A DNA stretch of 64,000 nucleotides, from the NCBI GenBank assembly GCA_950295325.1, contig OX485809.1, positions 35,409,081-35,473,080 of the forward strand, in the 5' to 3' direction. Position 1 is the stretch's first letter. Each line of letters begins with the position of its first letter. Below are positions 25,900 to 37,100 of the stretch, one piece after another. Below the pieces are notes generated by a model that saw only the letters and a program-made list of their open reading frames with translations, was not told the origin of the DNA and did no database searches. This DNA is from Polytrichum commune (taxonomy: Eukaryota; Streptophyta; Polytrichopsida; Polytrichales; Polytrichaceae). The translations under genes were made by a program, and so were the position numbers.

Positions 25900-28840
25900 G
25901 AATGAAACATAGTTAGGACCAAAGTACAAAAAAATGTTGGAGGCAGGAGTGGCCAAACTTTTTGACTCATCATGGCCTTGTTAGTAATGTTAGTGACCAA
26001 AAAGGACATGACTACAAGGTTTTTGAGTTGATTATAGGAGGCTCAATGCAACCATGAAAGAAGATATGTATCCCCTTCCTAGGATAGATGATACCTTGGA
26101 CCAACTACAAGGTGCCTCTATTTTTTCATCGCAGTGGAATTTTGGCAAGTTCCCCTCTCACATGAGGGCAAGGAGAAAATGACCTTCATATGCCAAGAAG
26201 GCTTATTCAAATACACCACAATTCTTTTGGGCTATATGTTGCCACCAACACATTTCAAAGGTTGGTGAACATAGTCCAAGGAAGCTTCAGGTGGCAATGT
26301 GCATTGGTATATACAGTTGATGGTATCAACGTATATTTAAAAGGCTTTGAAGAACACTTGTAGGATCTACACATGAATTTTGAGCATCTCATCAATGTTG
26401 GCCTTCACCTTACACCTAAAATATGTAGCAGAGGCATGGATGAGCTTACATACCTAGGTCATGTCATATCATTGGAGGGCATTGAACATGATCCAATGAA
26501 GGTTGCAGTAGTGCAAGCCTTCCTACACCTAAAAACATGGAAGGCATTTCAATCCTCTTGGGGCTTTATCAACCCCTATAGAAGGTTCATCAACACCTTT
26601 GTTGCAGTGGCAACTCTCCTCTGCCGGTTGTTAAAAAAAGGAATCTACCTCCGATGGGGTCAATTTGAGAAAACATCATTTAATTCTATGAAAATGGCTA
26701 TGTACAAGTCCCCTTCTCATCTACTTCATGTTTGATTCTCCTTTTCTCTTGCAAACAAGATGCATATAAAGATGTGGTGGTTGTTGGGCGGTTGCCTATG
26801 CTTTTGAAACCATCTCTAAAGTAAAAAGAATTATATAATAATTGGCAAAGAAGGCCTAGCCATCATCTTTGTGGTAAAGCATTCTTGTCCTTATAGACAT
26901 GGATCACAATGTTCTATTGAAACTAACCATGCACCTTTGAAAACCTTGAAGTCTACATAGATATAACATGGAGATTAGCTAGATGGGCCTTGAGACTATA
27001 ATAATATGTATTTGGAATACTCTAAAAGCAAGGGAAGCATAATGCACATGTTGATGCTCTGATTGGGACGAAGTACATGACGTTGGAGCCATACAACATG
27101 TAAAATGACATAGCAAGTTGCTTTTATGATGTGGACGCTTGGACATGGTTGCTCCCAACAAGGAATGAGGGAGCCAACTCAAGAGGTTTAATAAGGGCTG
27201 ACCATTCTAAAACTTCTTCCCCTCAGCTTTGAGATGTTTGAAATATTGCATTATTTCATTCCTTTTGCACTTGTTAGGATGAATGATGGATGGAAGACTC
27301 CAACATCATGTCATCGTTTCTTGTCACCTAGGTATAACAACTACCTTTGTCCTACTCATGTGTAGCTAATGGAAAAACAAGTTTTTATGGCATTGGTCTA
27401 TACATGCACCATTGGCAAAAGCCAATGCATATTTTGGAACTCTTTGCCAAAGATTGCGATGTCATCACCCCAATTACCGTGTTTTGAATGGGAAGCTCTA
27501 TTTTCTTTTGCCAAGAGATGAACAAACAAGTCACATACCTGCAGGTCCCGCAATGTGAGGGATTGCATGAGATACTCATGCTATTCCATGCCTTGTGCTT
27601 TGCAAGATCATTTCACGATGAAAACGACATTGGAGTGTGTTTACCAATCTTATCACCAGATGAGGATGGTGGTAGATGTGACATATTTTTCTAACACACG
27701 CAAGGTCTACATGATTAGGAAAAAATATAATAGGGAGCAAACATTTAGCAAATGAAACCTATCCTTGTGACCAAACATTTTGCAAGAGTGGAGATTGACG
27801 TCCTATGACCCCTGAAGTGGATGACCAATGGCCTTTGCTTCATTGTGGTGGCTATTGATTACTCCACCAAATGGATGGAGCTACAACTGTTGATTCTGGA
27901 AGATTATGAGGTGATTGTGCAAATTTTCTTTGATAGATAATGACACAAAGTTTTATAACATATTGATGGATCATGGATATTGTTGCTTTATAGATGAATG
28001 TGCAACATGTGACGATGAGTACTTATAGCTCAGAGTGCAATGGCTTGACCAAAACGTTAAATGGGTTCTTGTGCGTGCACTTGGAGAAAAATGAGCAATA
28101 CAACAACAAATGGAATGAGTTGGTACATGGGCATATTGTTCGTGTATCACACTGGTGTTTATTAGAGCACCAATTTCTCTCCCTTTGAGCTCCTCTATAA
28201 AAAGAAGCCGACCTTACCCATCTACATTGATCCATTAAAGGGTAAAGATTATCCCATTCCATTTAATGACTACGTCTCCTCATTTGATAGGATGTGTATG
28301 GGAATGATGGCGTAGGCACATTGAAAAATTCAAAGGCCTTAGCTCATGATAAGAGAGTCATATATGATCAAGTATTTTGTGGGAGATTTGGTGGCTTACA
28401 AATATAAGAAGGAATGTGAAAAGAAAGGAAAGTTTTGGGCTCGATATGTGGGACCTTATGATTGTCAATTTGCATTTTCAAGAATGTAAGTTTTCAATCT
28501 CACAAGTGTGTGTTGGGGTGGTTATCATCCCGTCTCTAGTGTTGGCATTCGACCTAGTGAGATGTGCCTTGGAGAATCGTTCCTCAACTCAAATGTGGTT
28601 GGGTGGGAGGTTAGTTGGGTTTTGAGATTCACCCAACACTCTAACATGTCCAAAGACAAAGATGGCAAAGATTTTTTCTCTAAAAGATTTTCCCTTAATA
28701 AACATGGTTTGGTCTTTAAGAGTTTTGTTAATGGTAACTGTATACATAAGATTACAGTTTTAGTAGAACATTGAGAGAACATTAGTTCCAAATGAAATGC
28801 ATGCAACTCATCTTCTTCAAGGGGAGGGTAGCACCGCATA
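25900..28840 (+). pseudogene. Degenerate Ty3/gypsy retrotransposon, pol region
   Basis: Reading across frames, the order reverse transcriptase, RNase H, integrase of a Ty3/gypsy element is visible, broken by many stops and frameshifts. Seen in translation are the RT entry block EAGVAKLFDSSW (about 25,935), [19 protein letters not shown] (about 26,058), the thumb region ELTYLGHVISLEGI (about 26,440) and INPYRRFI (about 26,568), the RNase H end NAHVDAL (about 27,040), the integrase zinc-binding neighbourhood (about 27,540-27,700), the catalytic core piece VAIDYSTKWMELQ (about 27,848) and the C-terminal FWARYVGPYD (about 28,434). The RT catalytic Y-x-D-D region reads YTVDG, so it is damaged. A purine run 'aaggggaggg' at 28,818 is a likely polypurine tract, placing a 3' LTR just after it. 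No gag and no 5' LTR were found. Confidence 0.85.
28818..28827 (+). other. Probable polypurine tract of the gypsy remnant
   Basis: The sequence AAGGGGAGGG follows the last recognisable integrase sequence by about 370 bases. Such a tract primes plus-strand DNA synthesis and normally abuts the 3' LTR. A TGTAACAC at about 28,841 could be the LTR start. The end of the LTR could not be fixed, because later insertions interrupt the region. Confidence 0.55.
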
Positions 28841-29374
28841 TGTAACACTAATATTATGCCTTGTTAGATATTCACCTAGGCCAACAATTGATTAGCAATA
28901 TGTACAACCAAATGGCTACTATGCACACTAATATAAAGACCTTGCTAAGCTTAAGACCAGGCCATGCTTGTATTTCACGTCTCTGTCCATACTTCCCACT
29001 CTCGTCATAACATTACTCAATGTACAACTCTTGTTCTGTGGGCCCTCAGTATATAACAATGAAATGCTCAGAAAGCTACGCATGGAGACACCTATTCAAA
29101 CTGAACTCTCAACATCTCACTATTATATTCTAAGAGCCCACATCACGGAGTAATGCTATGGTTGTCTTGGCCATCTCATTCATTTACTCTTAGTGTGACA
29201 ACATGACATGAATGCGGATCCTCGATCTTTAGATTATATCTAATGACATTTGGAGGAGAGATGCTAGCCTGTGGGGAAAGTGTCACTTTGAAGTGATTGA
29301 CACAATTTAGGACGCTATTATGGTTAAGTTGCAATGATCATGGTTGGAAAAGTTGGATCATGTAGGACCAATAT

Positions 29375-29465
29375 CAAGAATTTGGCTTAGTGTCCGGGGA
29401 GATTCTTGGGCATAATATGTAAAAATCCTAGTGATTCCAAGTCCATGCATTACATGTTGTAATTT
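29375..29465 (+). repeat. Dispersed repeat, left half, split by insertions
   Basis: Matches 6,445-6,535 ('ggggagattcttgggcata', 'aatcctagtgattccaag', 'ttacatgtt'). The remainder of the repeat resumes at about 31,335. It may be part of the LTR of the adjoining gypsy remnant, but I could not show that. Confidence 0.6.
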
Positions 29466-29635
29466 TTTGATTTCTTTGTTTTAGGCTTTGTCCCATATCA
29501 TGAGATAGAGGCATTGTGGAGACTGTCTTTGAGTGATAATAGGGCACTAATAATGCATGTCATATGTTAATGAATGAGGTTTGATGAAATTCAGTGAAAG
29601 CTTAGTGAAATATCCAAAGTGTTATAAAAAAACAC

Positions 29636-30004
29636 TACACTAAATATGATAGTTAGTGTGACCAATTCTAATTGTCTTGCTCATTACTAATTAATAACCC
29701 TAGTCTAGTGTCACCAACTCTGAATGTTAGCCCAACATTATTTGTCATTCCTTGTAAAGTTTTATGGGGATTACAGATTTACAGTGTTGCAATTACTGTC
29801 ACTTACCAAGTGATTTTTCATCCAAATTTTAATCATCCATGACAATATTTCATCACAAGTTGCTGACAAAAGAAGCTAGGGTTTTTGCCAATGGATGAAC
29901 TCATCCATGATAATATTTGTATACTCATTCATAATAAGTGTCATCCGAAAGTTACCATAGTGACAGAAAATACCATATGACACTAAATATCATATTTAGT
30001 GTAG
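29636..30004 (+). mobile_element. Family A MITE-like element, copy 2
   Basis: About 369 bp with well-preserved ends: 'tacactaaatatgat' on the left and 'atcatatttagtgtagta' on the right, an almost perfect terminal inverted repeat. The interior matches copy 1 over nearly its whole length, including 'cagatttacagtgttgcaat' and 'ggatgaactcatccat'. Of the copies in this window it has the best ends, which suggests it is the youngest. It contains no coding sequence. Confidence 0.8.
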
Positions 30005-30049
30005 TAATTAAAAAATGATTTCTTTTGAAATGTCATTTTAAGACATACC

Positions 30050-31310
30050 CTCTCGTGACAAAGGGAGGACGTTAAGTTACCCCATGAACTTTTTGGGGGA
30101 GGCATATTCGGGCAGGGGCAGTCCCCCGTCGGATTTTTTGGACCCGACCGAAAACTATTGCCCGCCCACCCGACTTCAAAAAAACCATTGCCCTTGCATT
30201 TTTGAAGGCCACTTATCCACAAATCCCATATTGCGTGCACTTCATTTTCAAGGTTCCAAATCCAATATATATGTTCACTTCCATTCAGTAAGTAAGCAAT
30301 TGACTTGGATTTTATTTTCAAAGTAAAACCGCCAATAAAGCATGTAATTAACTTGGAAATCAAAAATACTACAAAATCCTCATTAGCATTGAAATTATAA
30401 TTCTTGTGACTTACAATTGAAAGGGTCTTTGTCATTCTAAAATGGAACTAAAATTAGCGATTTATATTTAATATTTAATAATGTTTTAGTTAATACCTTC
30501 TACTATCACAAAGTTTTCATACACATCTAAACTAATTAAGTATGATTGAACGCAACTAAGTCTAATAAATTCTAATTAATCCTGATTAATTCTAATTAAG
30601 CCCAATTAAATCAGAAAGCATGCTAACTAAATTAATTAAACCTAATTAACTATAAAATTTGCTTACTGAAATTAATCATGATTTACTGGAATGAAATTCG
30701 TTAAATATAATTTTATAATTAATTAGGCTTAATTAATTTGGTAAGCATATTTTCTGATTTAATTGGGCTTAATTAGGATTAATCAGAATTAATTAGACTT
30801 AGTTACATTCAATCACACGAACTTAGTTTAACGGCATATGAATACTTTGTGAAAGTAGAAGGTCTTAACTAGAATATAATATTTAACAAATTAAAAATAA
30901 ACCATTAATTTTAGTTCCATTTTAGAATGACAAAGTTCCTTTCAAAGGTAAGTCACAAAAATTATAACCTCAGTGCTAATGAGGATTTTGTAATATTTTG
31001 ACTTCCAAGTTAATTACATGGTTTATTGGCAATTTCACTTTGAAAATGAAATCCAAGTCAGTTGTTTACTTACTCAATGGAAGTGAACATATATATTGGA
31101 TTTGGAACCTTGAAGACGAAGTGCAAGCAATATGGAATTTGTGGATAAGTGGCCTTCAAAAATGTAAGGGCAATAGTTTTTTCAAAATCGGGCGGGCGGG
31201 CAGCAGTTTCCGGTCGGGTCCAAAAAATCCTACGAGTGGCTGCCCCTGCCCGAATATTCCTCCCCCAAAAGTTCGTGGGGGAACTTTACGTCCTCCATCA
31301 CAAAGCCACG
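30050..31310. mobile_element. Large foldback (palindromic) element, about 1.26 kb
   Basis: Two arms of about 600 bp, 30,050-30,660 and 30,710-31,310, are inverted copies separated by an AT-rich spacer of about 50 bp. The outer parts are GC-rich: 'cgggcaggggcag' with 'ttttttggacccgacc' on the left, and their complements 'ggtcgggtccaaaaaa' and 'ctgcccctgcccg' on the right. The inner parts are AT-rich with many 'ctaattaa' steps. The two arms are clearly alike yet differ at scattered sites, so it is not an assembly artefact of one arm. A transcript through it would form one long hairpin. It resembles foldback or long-TIR elements, family unknown. Confidence 0.9.
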
Positions 31311-31334
31311 TTCCCTTTGCTAATTTGAGATCTA

Positions 31335-31452
31335 TTTCATAGATTCCTCTTGAATGAGCGGTAATTTCCCTAAAGTCTGGACCTTCAACTGGTTATATCT
31401 CAAACTCAACCAGTTCATCTGTAACTAGCGGTCGATTCTCCCCGTTCATTGA
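31335..31452 (+). repeat. Dispersed repeat, right half, split by insertions
   Basis: Continues the repeat of 29,375-29,465 and matches 6,550-6,650 ('agattcctct', 'ttcatctgtaactagc', 'gattctcc'). Between the halves lie about 165 bp of other sequence, the family A copy and the foldback, none of which is present in the 6.5-kb copy. Confidence 0.6.
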
Positions 31453-32353
31453 TTTGGTTCCTCATTAAACATTCATGCCACAGTGCTGGTGACTCATGTG
31501 GCCAAGTGTGAATGAATCTTGACTTATAATGAGGATGGGCCTCGATGTATTCAGCAACGCATGTGTCCGAGTTGATCATTGCAAGGTTTTGCATCCTATG
31601 ATCTCACGGTGCTCTGGTAATACAACATGCTGTAAAAACTGGATTGTGAATGGTTTATCGTTAAGGAATTCCACCAATCTGCAAACATTGATGCATGAAT
31701 CTGCATAGACGAAGGAGACAAAGTGAGGAGAGCTCTAGAGGACGCTGACCTGTTTCATACATTGTACTATATTCATACGCTGTCATTTCGATTAGTACTG
31801 TGAAGCTTGTAACTATTAATAAATGCGACTAATGGACAAAAAAAAATTCTAAACAAAATTTCGGAGTGAGCATTAGGTTAGGCTGTTTGAGCTCCGTCCT
31901 TTTGTGTAGGTGTAGGCGTAGATGTCAGAAAAGGCGTCTATGTGGGAGAGATGTCGAGTTCACTGCGACTTCAGAGCTTGTGCATGAAATGGTATCCAGG
32001 AGTAAGTGCTAATCCAATGGCTGGAAGCTGCTTGTGCTTATCATCTCCAGCAGATTGATTCGGAGTTGATTTGTGGTTGCTCCTCTTGCCAGGTTGTGCG
32101 CCTTCTAGATTGCACAGTTGTGGAGTCGGCCATTCCGGTCACCTCAGTCAGTACTGATACTCTCTAAGGGGGTGACATGAGTCGGGTTAATGAGGCTCGA
32201 CGATGTCATCTGCACTGGTCACATGTTGCTCGCAGTGCATTGAATCCATGTGACGCGCACATGGACCTCCGACGTTCCTTGATTGTAGAGCACGCCCAAT
32301 CGGCCTTGCTGATTCATAGCACCAACATTTACTGCACGTGAAAGTGCTTCAAC
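31453..32353. other. Upstream flank of the XTH gene
   Basis: No gene is seen. From about 31,870 the base composition becomes less AT-rich. The promoter of the XTH gene should lie here, but I see no confident TATA box or transcription start. A minus-strand open frame at 32,219-32,605 overlaps the first XTH exon and has no recognisable domain, so I treat it as spurious. Confidence 0.4.
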
Positions 32354-32479
32354 ATGGTCCTGTGGAGAAACTATTTCACCCGCCATAGCTGTGCCGGCAA
32401 TTGGAAATTCGAAGTGCAAGGATTTCGTGATACACACAGGCTGAGACTTGCTGGCGTTAGTGGTAGTGGTAGCTACAGA

Positions 32480-33895
32480 ATGGCCGCGTCGAGTTTCATC
32501 ACCCTGCGGCCAGCTGTTGACAGTTTTCCTCGAAGAAGTATTCGGATGTTTTTCTTGGTGATGGTGATGACGATGTCGACGAGTGTAGTCCCGGGCCTTG
32601 GACAAGATGCAACTCCCCCAAGTTTTTTGGACAACTATGGGAGCTTATCTGACGAGCAGCATTTTCGGGTGCTCAATAATGGACAACAAGTGCAGCTCGT
32701 GCTGGATCAATTCTCAGGTACCTTTCTTGGACCCAGATGCCCAGCGGCAAACCATCATTTCATTGCCTTATTCAGTCTCGAACAAAATCTAAAACATCCG
32801 GTGCTTTGATAGCAATTGTTTTTCTAGAAGGTAAACATGCCCAAATCTTTGCATGTCAGGAAGTATCGAGTCTTGTGCTTCTTCGCTGTGCAGCTTCTGG
32901 ATTTGGCTCCATAAACAAGTACCTCTTTGGGAACATTGGGATACGGCTGAAGCTGGTGCCCGGAGATTCAGCTGGAACCGTGACTGCATATTATGTAACA
33001 GCCTTAACTCTGCCTTCATATTCCTGCCGTTCAGGACAGATGCTGTAACTTCAAATATTTCCAAATGAAATTGTTTGTGTTACCTTGAATGTCAGGCCCG
33101 ACCCAGGTATACAAATTTATTGAAAGACTTGTATGATAATGTGGTCTTTCACAGATGTCGTCGCAGACTGTCCTACATGATGAAATGGACTTCGAGTTCT
33201 TGGGCAATGTGTCAGGCCAACCCTACATACTGCAAACGAACGTATTTGCAAATGGAACTGGAGGTCGAGAGGAGCGTATCTATCTTTGGTTCGACCCAAC
33301 TGCAGATTTTCACACGTACTCTGTTTTGTGGAATAGGCAACAAATTGTGTGAGCTCTCAACATCAACAACCTCCATCCAATACATTTTGCTTCACTTTGA
33401 TTCTTTAAAGTAATGATGTGCCGATGATTCTGTGAAATAGAGATATTGCACGATTCTCAGTTATATACAATGGTTAAAGTACTGTTCCTTTTCTGCTTCC
33501 GTAGGTTCTTTGTGGACGATGTTCCTATCCGCGTTTTCAAGAACAACAGGGGCATTGGCATCGCCTACCCTGACTCACAACCAGTTGGAATCTACAGCAC
33601 AATATTTAACGGCGAAAACTGGGCTACAAACGATGGTTGGGTGAAGCTCAACTGGACCATGGCGCCATTTGTGGCGACATATGAAGCGTTCGGTGTGGAT
33701 GCTTGCGTGGTACAAAATTGGAACGCCACAGGTTGTCTTGCTGCAATAGGAAACTGGTGGGACCATTCAGATTACCAAAGTCTAACATTTCATGAAACCA
33801 ATCAACTTGCATGGGTGCGGAAACATTTCCTTCTCTACAATTATTGCATTGACAAGAGCCGGTATGCAAGTCCACCTCCTGAGTGCTACACCTAA
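32480..33895 (+). CDS. Xyloglucan endotransglucosylase/hydrolase (XTH, GH16)
   Basis: This cell-wall enzyme cuts xyloglucan chains and rejoins or hydrolyses them. Exons are 32,480-32,717, 32,894-32,994, 33,155-33,348 and 33,505-33,895; all phases fit and give 307 aa. Hydrophobic residues 23-36 ([10 protein letters not shown]...) form a secretion signal. The catalytic motif [11 protein letters not shown] spans residues 121-131, with nucleophile E123, helper D125 and acid/base E127 intact. An N-glycosylation site (NVS) follows directly, as in most XTHs. The usual [16 protein letters not shown] and [11 protein letters not shown] blocks follow, and the C-terminal XET domain keeps its cysteines ([15 protein letters not shown]). 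The ATG at 32,480 has a good context (A at -3, G at +4); an inner ATG at 32,546 would give a more typical short signal peptide (285 aa), and an in-frame ATG at 32,354 is also possible. Confidence 0.92.
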
Positions 33896-33944
33896 ATTAT
33901 TTTGTGAGATCAGGGTGACATCGAATTGGAAGATCAGGGAGACA

Positions 33945-34188
33945 TTGAATTGGACGGTCAAGCTCCTGAGGGAAAACAGTACAATTTTGTGTGACATCTT
34001 AAATAATACACCTAAAATATATTGCTGGATTAAGGTCAGATCAACCCTTCAAGTTCTGTAAGTTTGGTGTTCAATCCCAAAGAAGCTATGATATCGTGGT
34101 TGAATTCCTCCCCCCTTTTGACACGCAGCGACGTTGAATTGGACGGTCAAGATATAAGGGAAAACAGGAGAATTTTGTGTGACATTGC
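33945..34188 (+). repeat. Imperfect direct repeat downstream of XTH
   Basis: Two units of about 57 bp (33,945-34,000 and 34,131-34,188) share 'ttgaattggacggtcaag', 'gggaaaacag' and 'aattttgtgtgacat'. A shorter third piece lies at 33,915-33,945. They sit just after the XTH stop codon, probably in its 3' UTR. No function is evident. Confidence 0.75.
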
Positions 34189-37100
34189 TCATGCTATCTT
34201 TACAATTGTGCAATGCAAATGCCTTTCATGACTCTTATCCATGAAGTCTCTGGATATCATAGTGGCGAACCTCATCAAATTGAGCAGCACTTGAGGGTAC
34301 TAAAATGCCATAAATGAGTGAAAGCCCAGTGTGAATTTCTACAATCATGACAATACCTCGGCATTGCCTGTAGCACTGGATAAAATTAGGGTCCTGTCAA
34401 CAAGCCTAAGAGAACGTGGCAGCAACATTAAGAAAATGATGCAAATATACATCGTCCTGCTCGCAGGATAAGCTGCCAACTCTTGAGACACTCAAAATTC
34501 AATTTCAGTCAATCTTTCAACATCAATCTGTGCGATGCGTTCACTCTTCCAACACATCATTCTGCTGCCTTTGTAGTCATACAGCCATTGTAGAATGACG
34601 AAATTTGCAACAGCAGTGATGATACAGAGAAAGAAATCACATGTAATGTTCCAACTAATTGCAACAGGTAAGTTGATGTGTTTGCAAAAGAGGACTACTA
34701 AGGATGGCGGTCCTGCGTAAGGTGACGAGGAGTCGCAAAACTTTGATTGACCGGACTCTGCACCTCTGTCTTGAAGCTCTTGGTTGAGTTTGTGGTGATC
34801 ACTGTTAAATGTCATCTTATATACCTTCATTTAAATTTCCACCACAAGCATCAATGATTGAACAATACCTACTGGAAGTTCTAATCCCTCAACGCTGGAG
34901 TTGGTATACACCATCCCAGACTTTGTTCAAAAATGCTTGAAGAATTTGGGAACGGCATACCTATCTCCTTACAAATGCCAAAGGATGAATCTGTGAAGAT
35001 GTGTAACACTCAACTAGGTACTAGCGCCTGCCTTCTTGGCCACTGTTGTCCTTCTATCATCACCAGTCGCGCTGCAAGCGATCATGCACTCTGCACCTGT
35101 TTTGGAAATCCTCCTTTCAGTAACATCACCTCCTGTCACTCAATGTAAAATTGATTAGAAATGTATGGCATGTGAATGTAGACTTTTGTATGAAATTTCT
35201 ACTTTGCTTCACTCTAGTATGCAGTATGACATGAGCGAATCATCCAACGTCGTGATGTTTAGTGTCTCTAAACACGTTCATTTGCAACAGTACCTTCTCC
35301 ATCATGATCTTACGAGGAAAAGAAAAGCGAAAGGCAGGCGCTTGCTCAGATCATGCACATCAACTACGAGAATCTCCAATGGCAGTGCCGGTCGGCTCTG
35401 TGCATCAAGAAAATAAAATCTCACCAACCGCAACCATGCCTTCGGAGGATTTTCTTAAAATGGGCAATGCTTGTGCTCGTATTTAACCTTGCTTAGTTCT
35501 TCAGAAGGATGTCAAGCTCTTTCTTGCCAAAAGTGCTCTCCATACAAGTCCTCCCAACTGAACAATGTCAATATTTACAAATCTGGACCGGATCGATGTT
35601 CGTGTCCACAGTCCGCCGGCAAGCTGAAATCCTTGTGATATATACTAGATCATCGTCGAAACTCAAGAAATTGCTCGCAGACTGCGTTCGTGCAGAGCCA
35701 AAAGCACATTTCCGGCTCCGTTCTCCTGATCTGTGCTCAGAAAGTGTTCGTGATCTGTATCTGTATAGGAGAAGCAACCTGGTCACTTGCGTTGTCAATG
35801 GCGACATTTTATTATAACTGCACGACTCAACAATATTTATACATTTTACGAAAGCGCAGGCGGTGGGATATCTGTTTTGGGCACCAAGGTGCCGCGAAGT
35901 CGGTAAAATGCAAATGAGCTGAGTTCAGATAGATTGCTGCTGTTCCCGTCAAACTGCAGCAGGAGCTCTAAGGCGTCTTTCGGAATTTCATTGAGGAGCC
36001 AGCCTGCCAAACTTTGAGCATCAACTTGTCAATGAGGGTTTACATTCACTTGTAACCGGGCGTAGTTGAAGAAGAGTTAAGATGCGCAGCTGCCATTCGA
36101 ACTCCGAGTGCGTGCGCAGAACGAGAGTGCATTTGAGGGGATAGATTTGACCACAATATCGCCGAGGTGTAAGTTTTCCTGCCTGGCCATCCCCAGTACC
36201 ACTTGACTCGGACTTCTACAGAGCACGTTTCTATGTGCCAGTATGACATGCAATTGAGCAATACAAATTCTTGTGAATAAATTCCCAGTGGCGTCGACCT
36301 CGCATGTAGATGTCTTGTAATCTTCGCATTCACCGAATTGCACTGCAGGGCCCAATGGGATACAACTACTTTTCACAACGGTGTCTGCTCCTCAAGCCAG
36401 CTCGGGAAAGCCAGCGCCTGCAACAGCAAGAGCACCAGCAGCAGCGGCCCCTGAATAAAGTTCGGGAAGAAGTGTTTGTGGATTCCGGAGTATTTCTGGG
36501 TGAAATTATCTCGGACAACTTTCGTCAGGGTTCAACGTCCGCGCTATTTATTTGGGATCGCCATCGATGACATGTGTTATAGCTTTCATCTGTGGTGGGT
36601 TAGCTGTCACGAAGGATCAAACCCCGGCCGAGAAACATCAGCTTCCTAGCTGCCATTGGAGTTGGCGTTGTGTGCGTCTTCATTGAAGCAATTTACACAG
36701 CCAATGGGCCCACTTTCTTGAGGTCGATCCAGAGAATTGCGCGCTGCCCCAGGACTTCGCTGTGTACTAAGAAATCACAAACACCAAAATGTGAATGGGA
36801 ATGACATAAGGACCAATCGTACTACTCCTAGTTCACACACCGAGTCTAAAGCACAGGCGGAAGTAATTAAGCTTCTTCAACTCCCCATTTACAGCCAGCT
36901 CCAAGATTGATTCCGCACGAGTCTTGAGCGATGGTCAATTCTTTTGGATCTCATCTATTGGGAGCCCTTCAATGTATACTGACAACCTACGTTTGCACAA
37001 TCTATTTTCAAGGCGCAGAATTTCATATTCCTATAAAAGCACAGAAAATCCAGAAATCTACTTGTGTACATTGGAGTGACCATCATTTGAAGATGTTCAT

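Larger units (their letters stand above)
14701..25900. other. Gene-poor, repeat-rich stretch
   Basis: No intact gene was recognised in these 11 kb. The stretch contains one family A element (16,392-16,769), two family B elements (20,270-20,760 and 21,400-21,905), and several short shared motifs such as 'gagggctctctatt' near 19,918, 'gcgctctctatt' near 20,041 and 'gagccctctatt' near 21,031. Homopolymer tracts of C or G occur near 19,650, 24,272 and 25,361. Open frames such as 17,920-18,258 (112 codons) have no recognisable domain and lie in AT-rich DNA, so I do not call them genes. Confidence 0.5.

Noticed and set aside
29983-30435. 150-codon minus-strand frame as a gene
   Set aside because: It runs through one arm of the palindrome and into the adjoining family A element, so it is best explained as transposon sequence.
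28841-31840. A single long LTR containing all the nested elements
   Set aside because: The start is plausible but no matching 5' LTR or clear end was found.
32219-32605. Minus-strand open frame of 128 codons with a His run
   Set aside because: It is antisense to the first exon of the well-supported XTH gene and has no recognisable domain.
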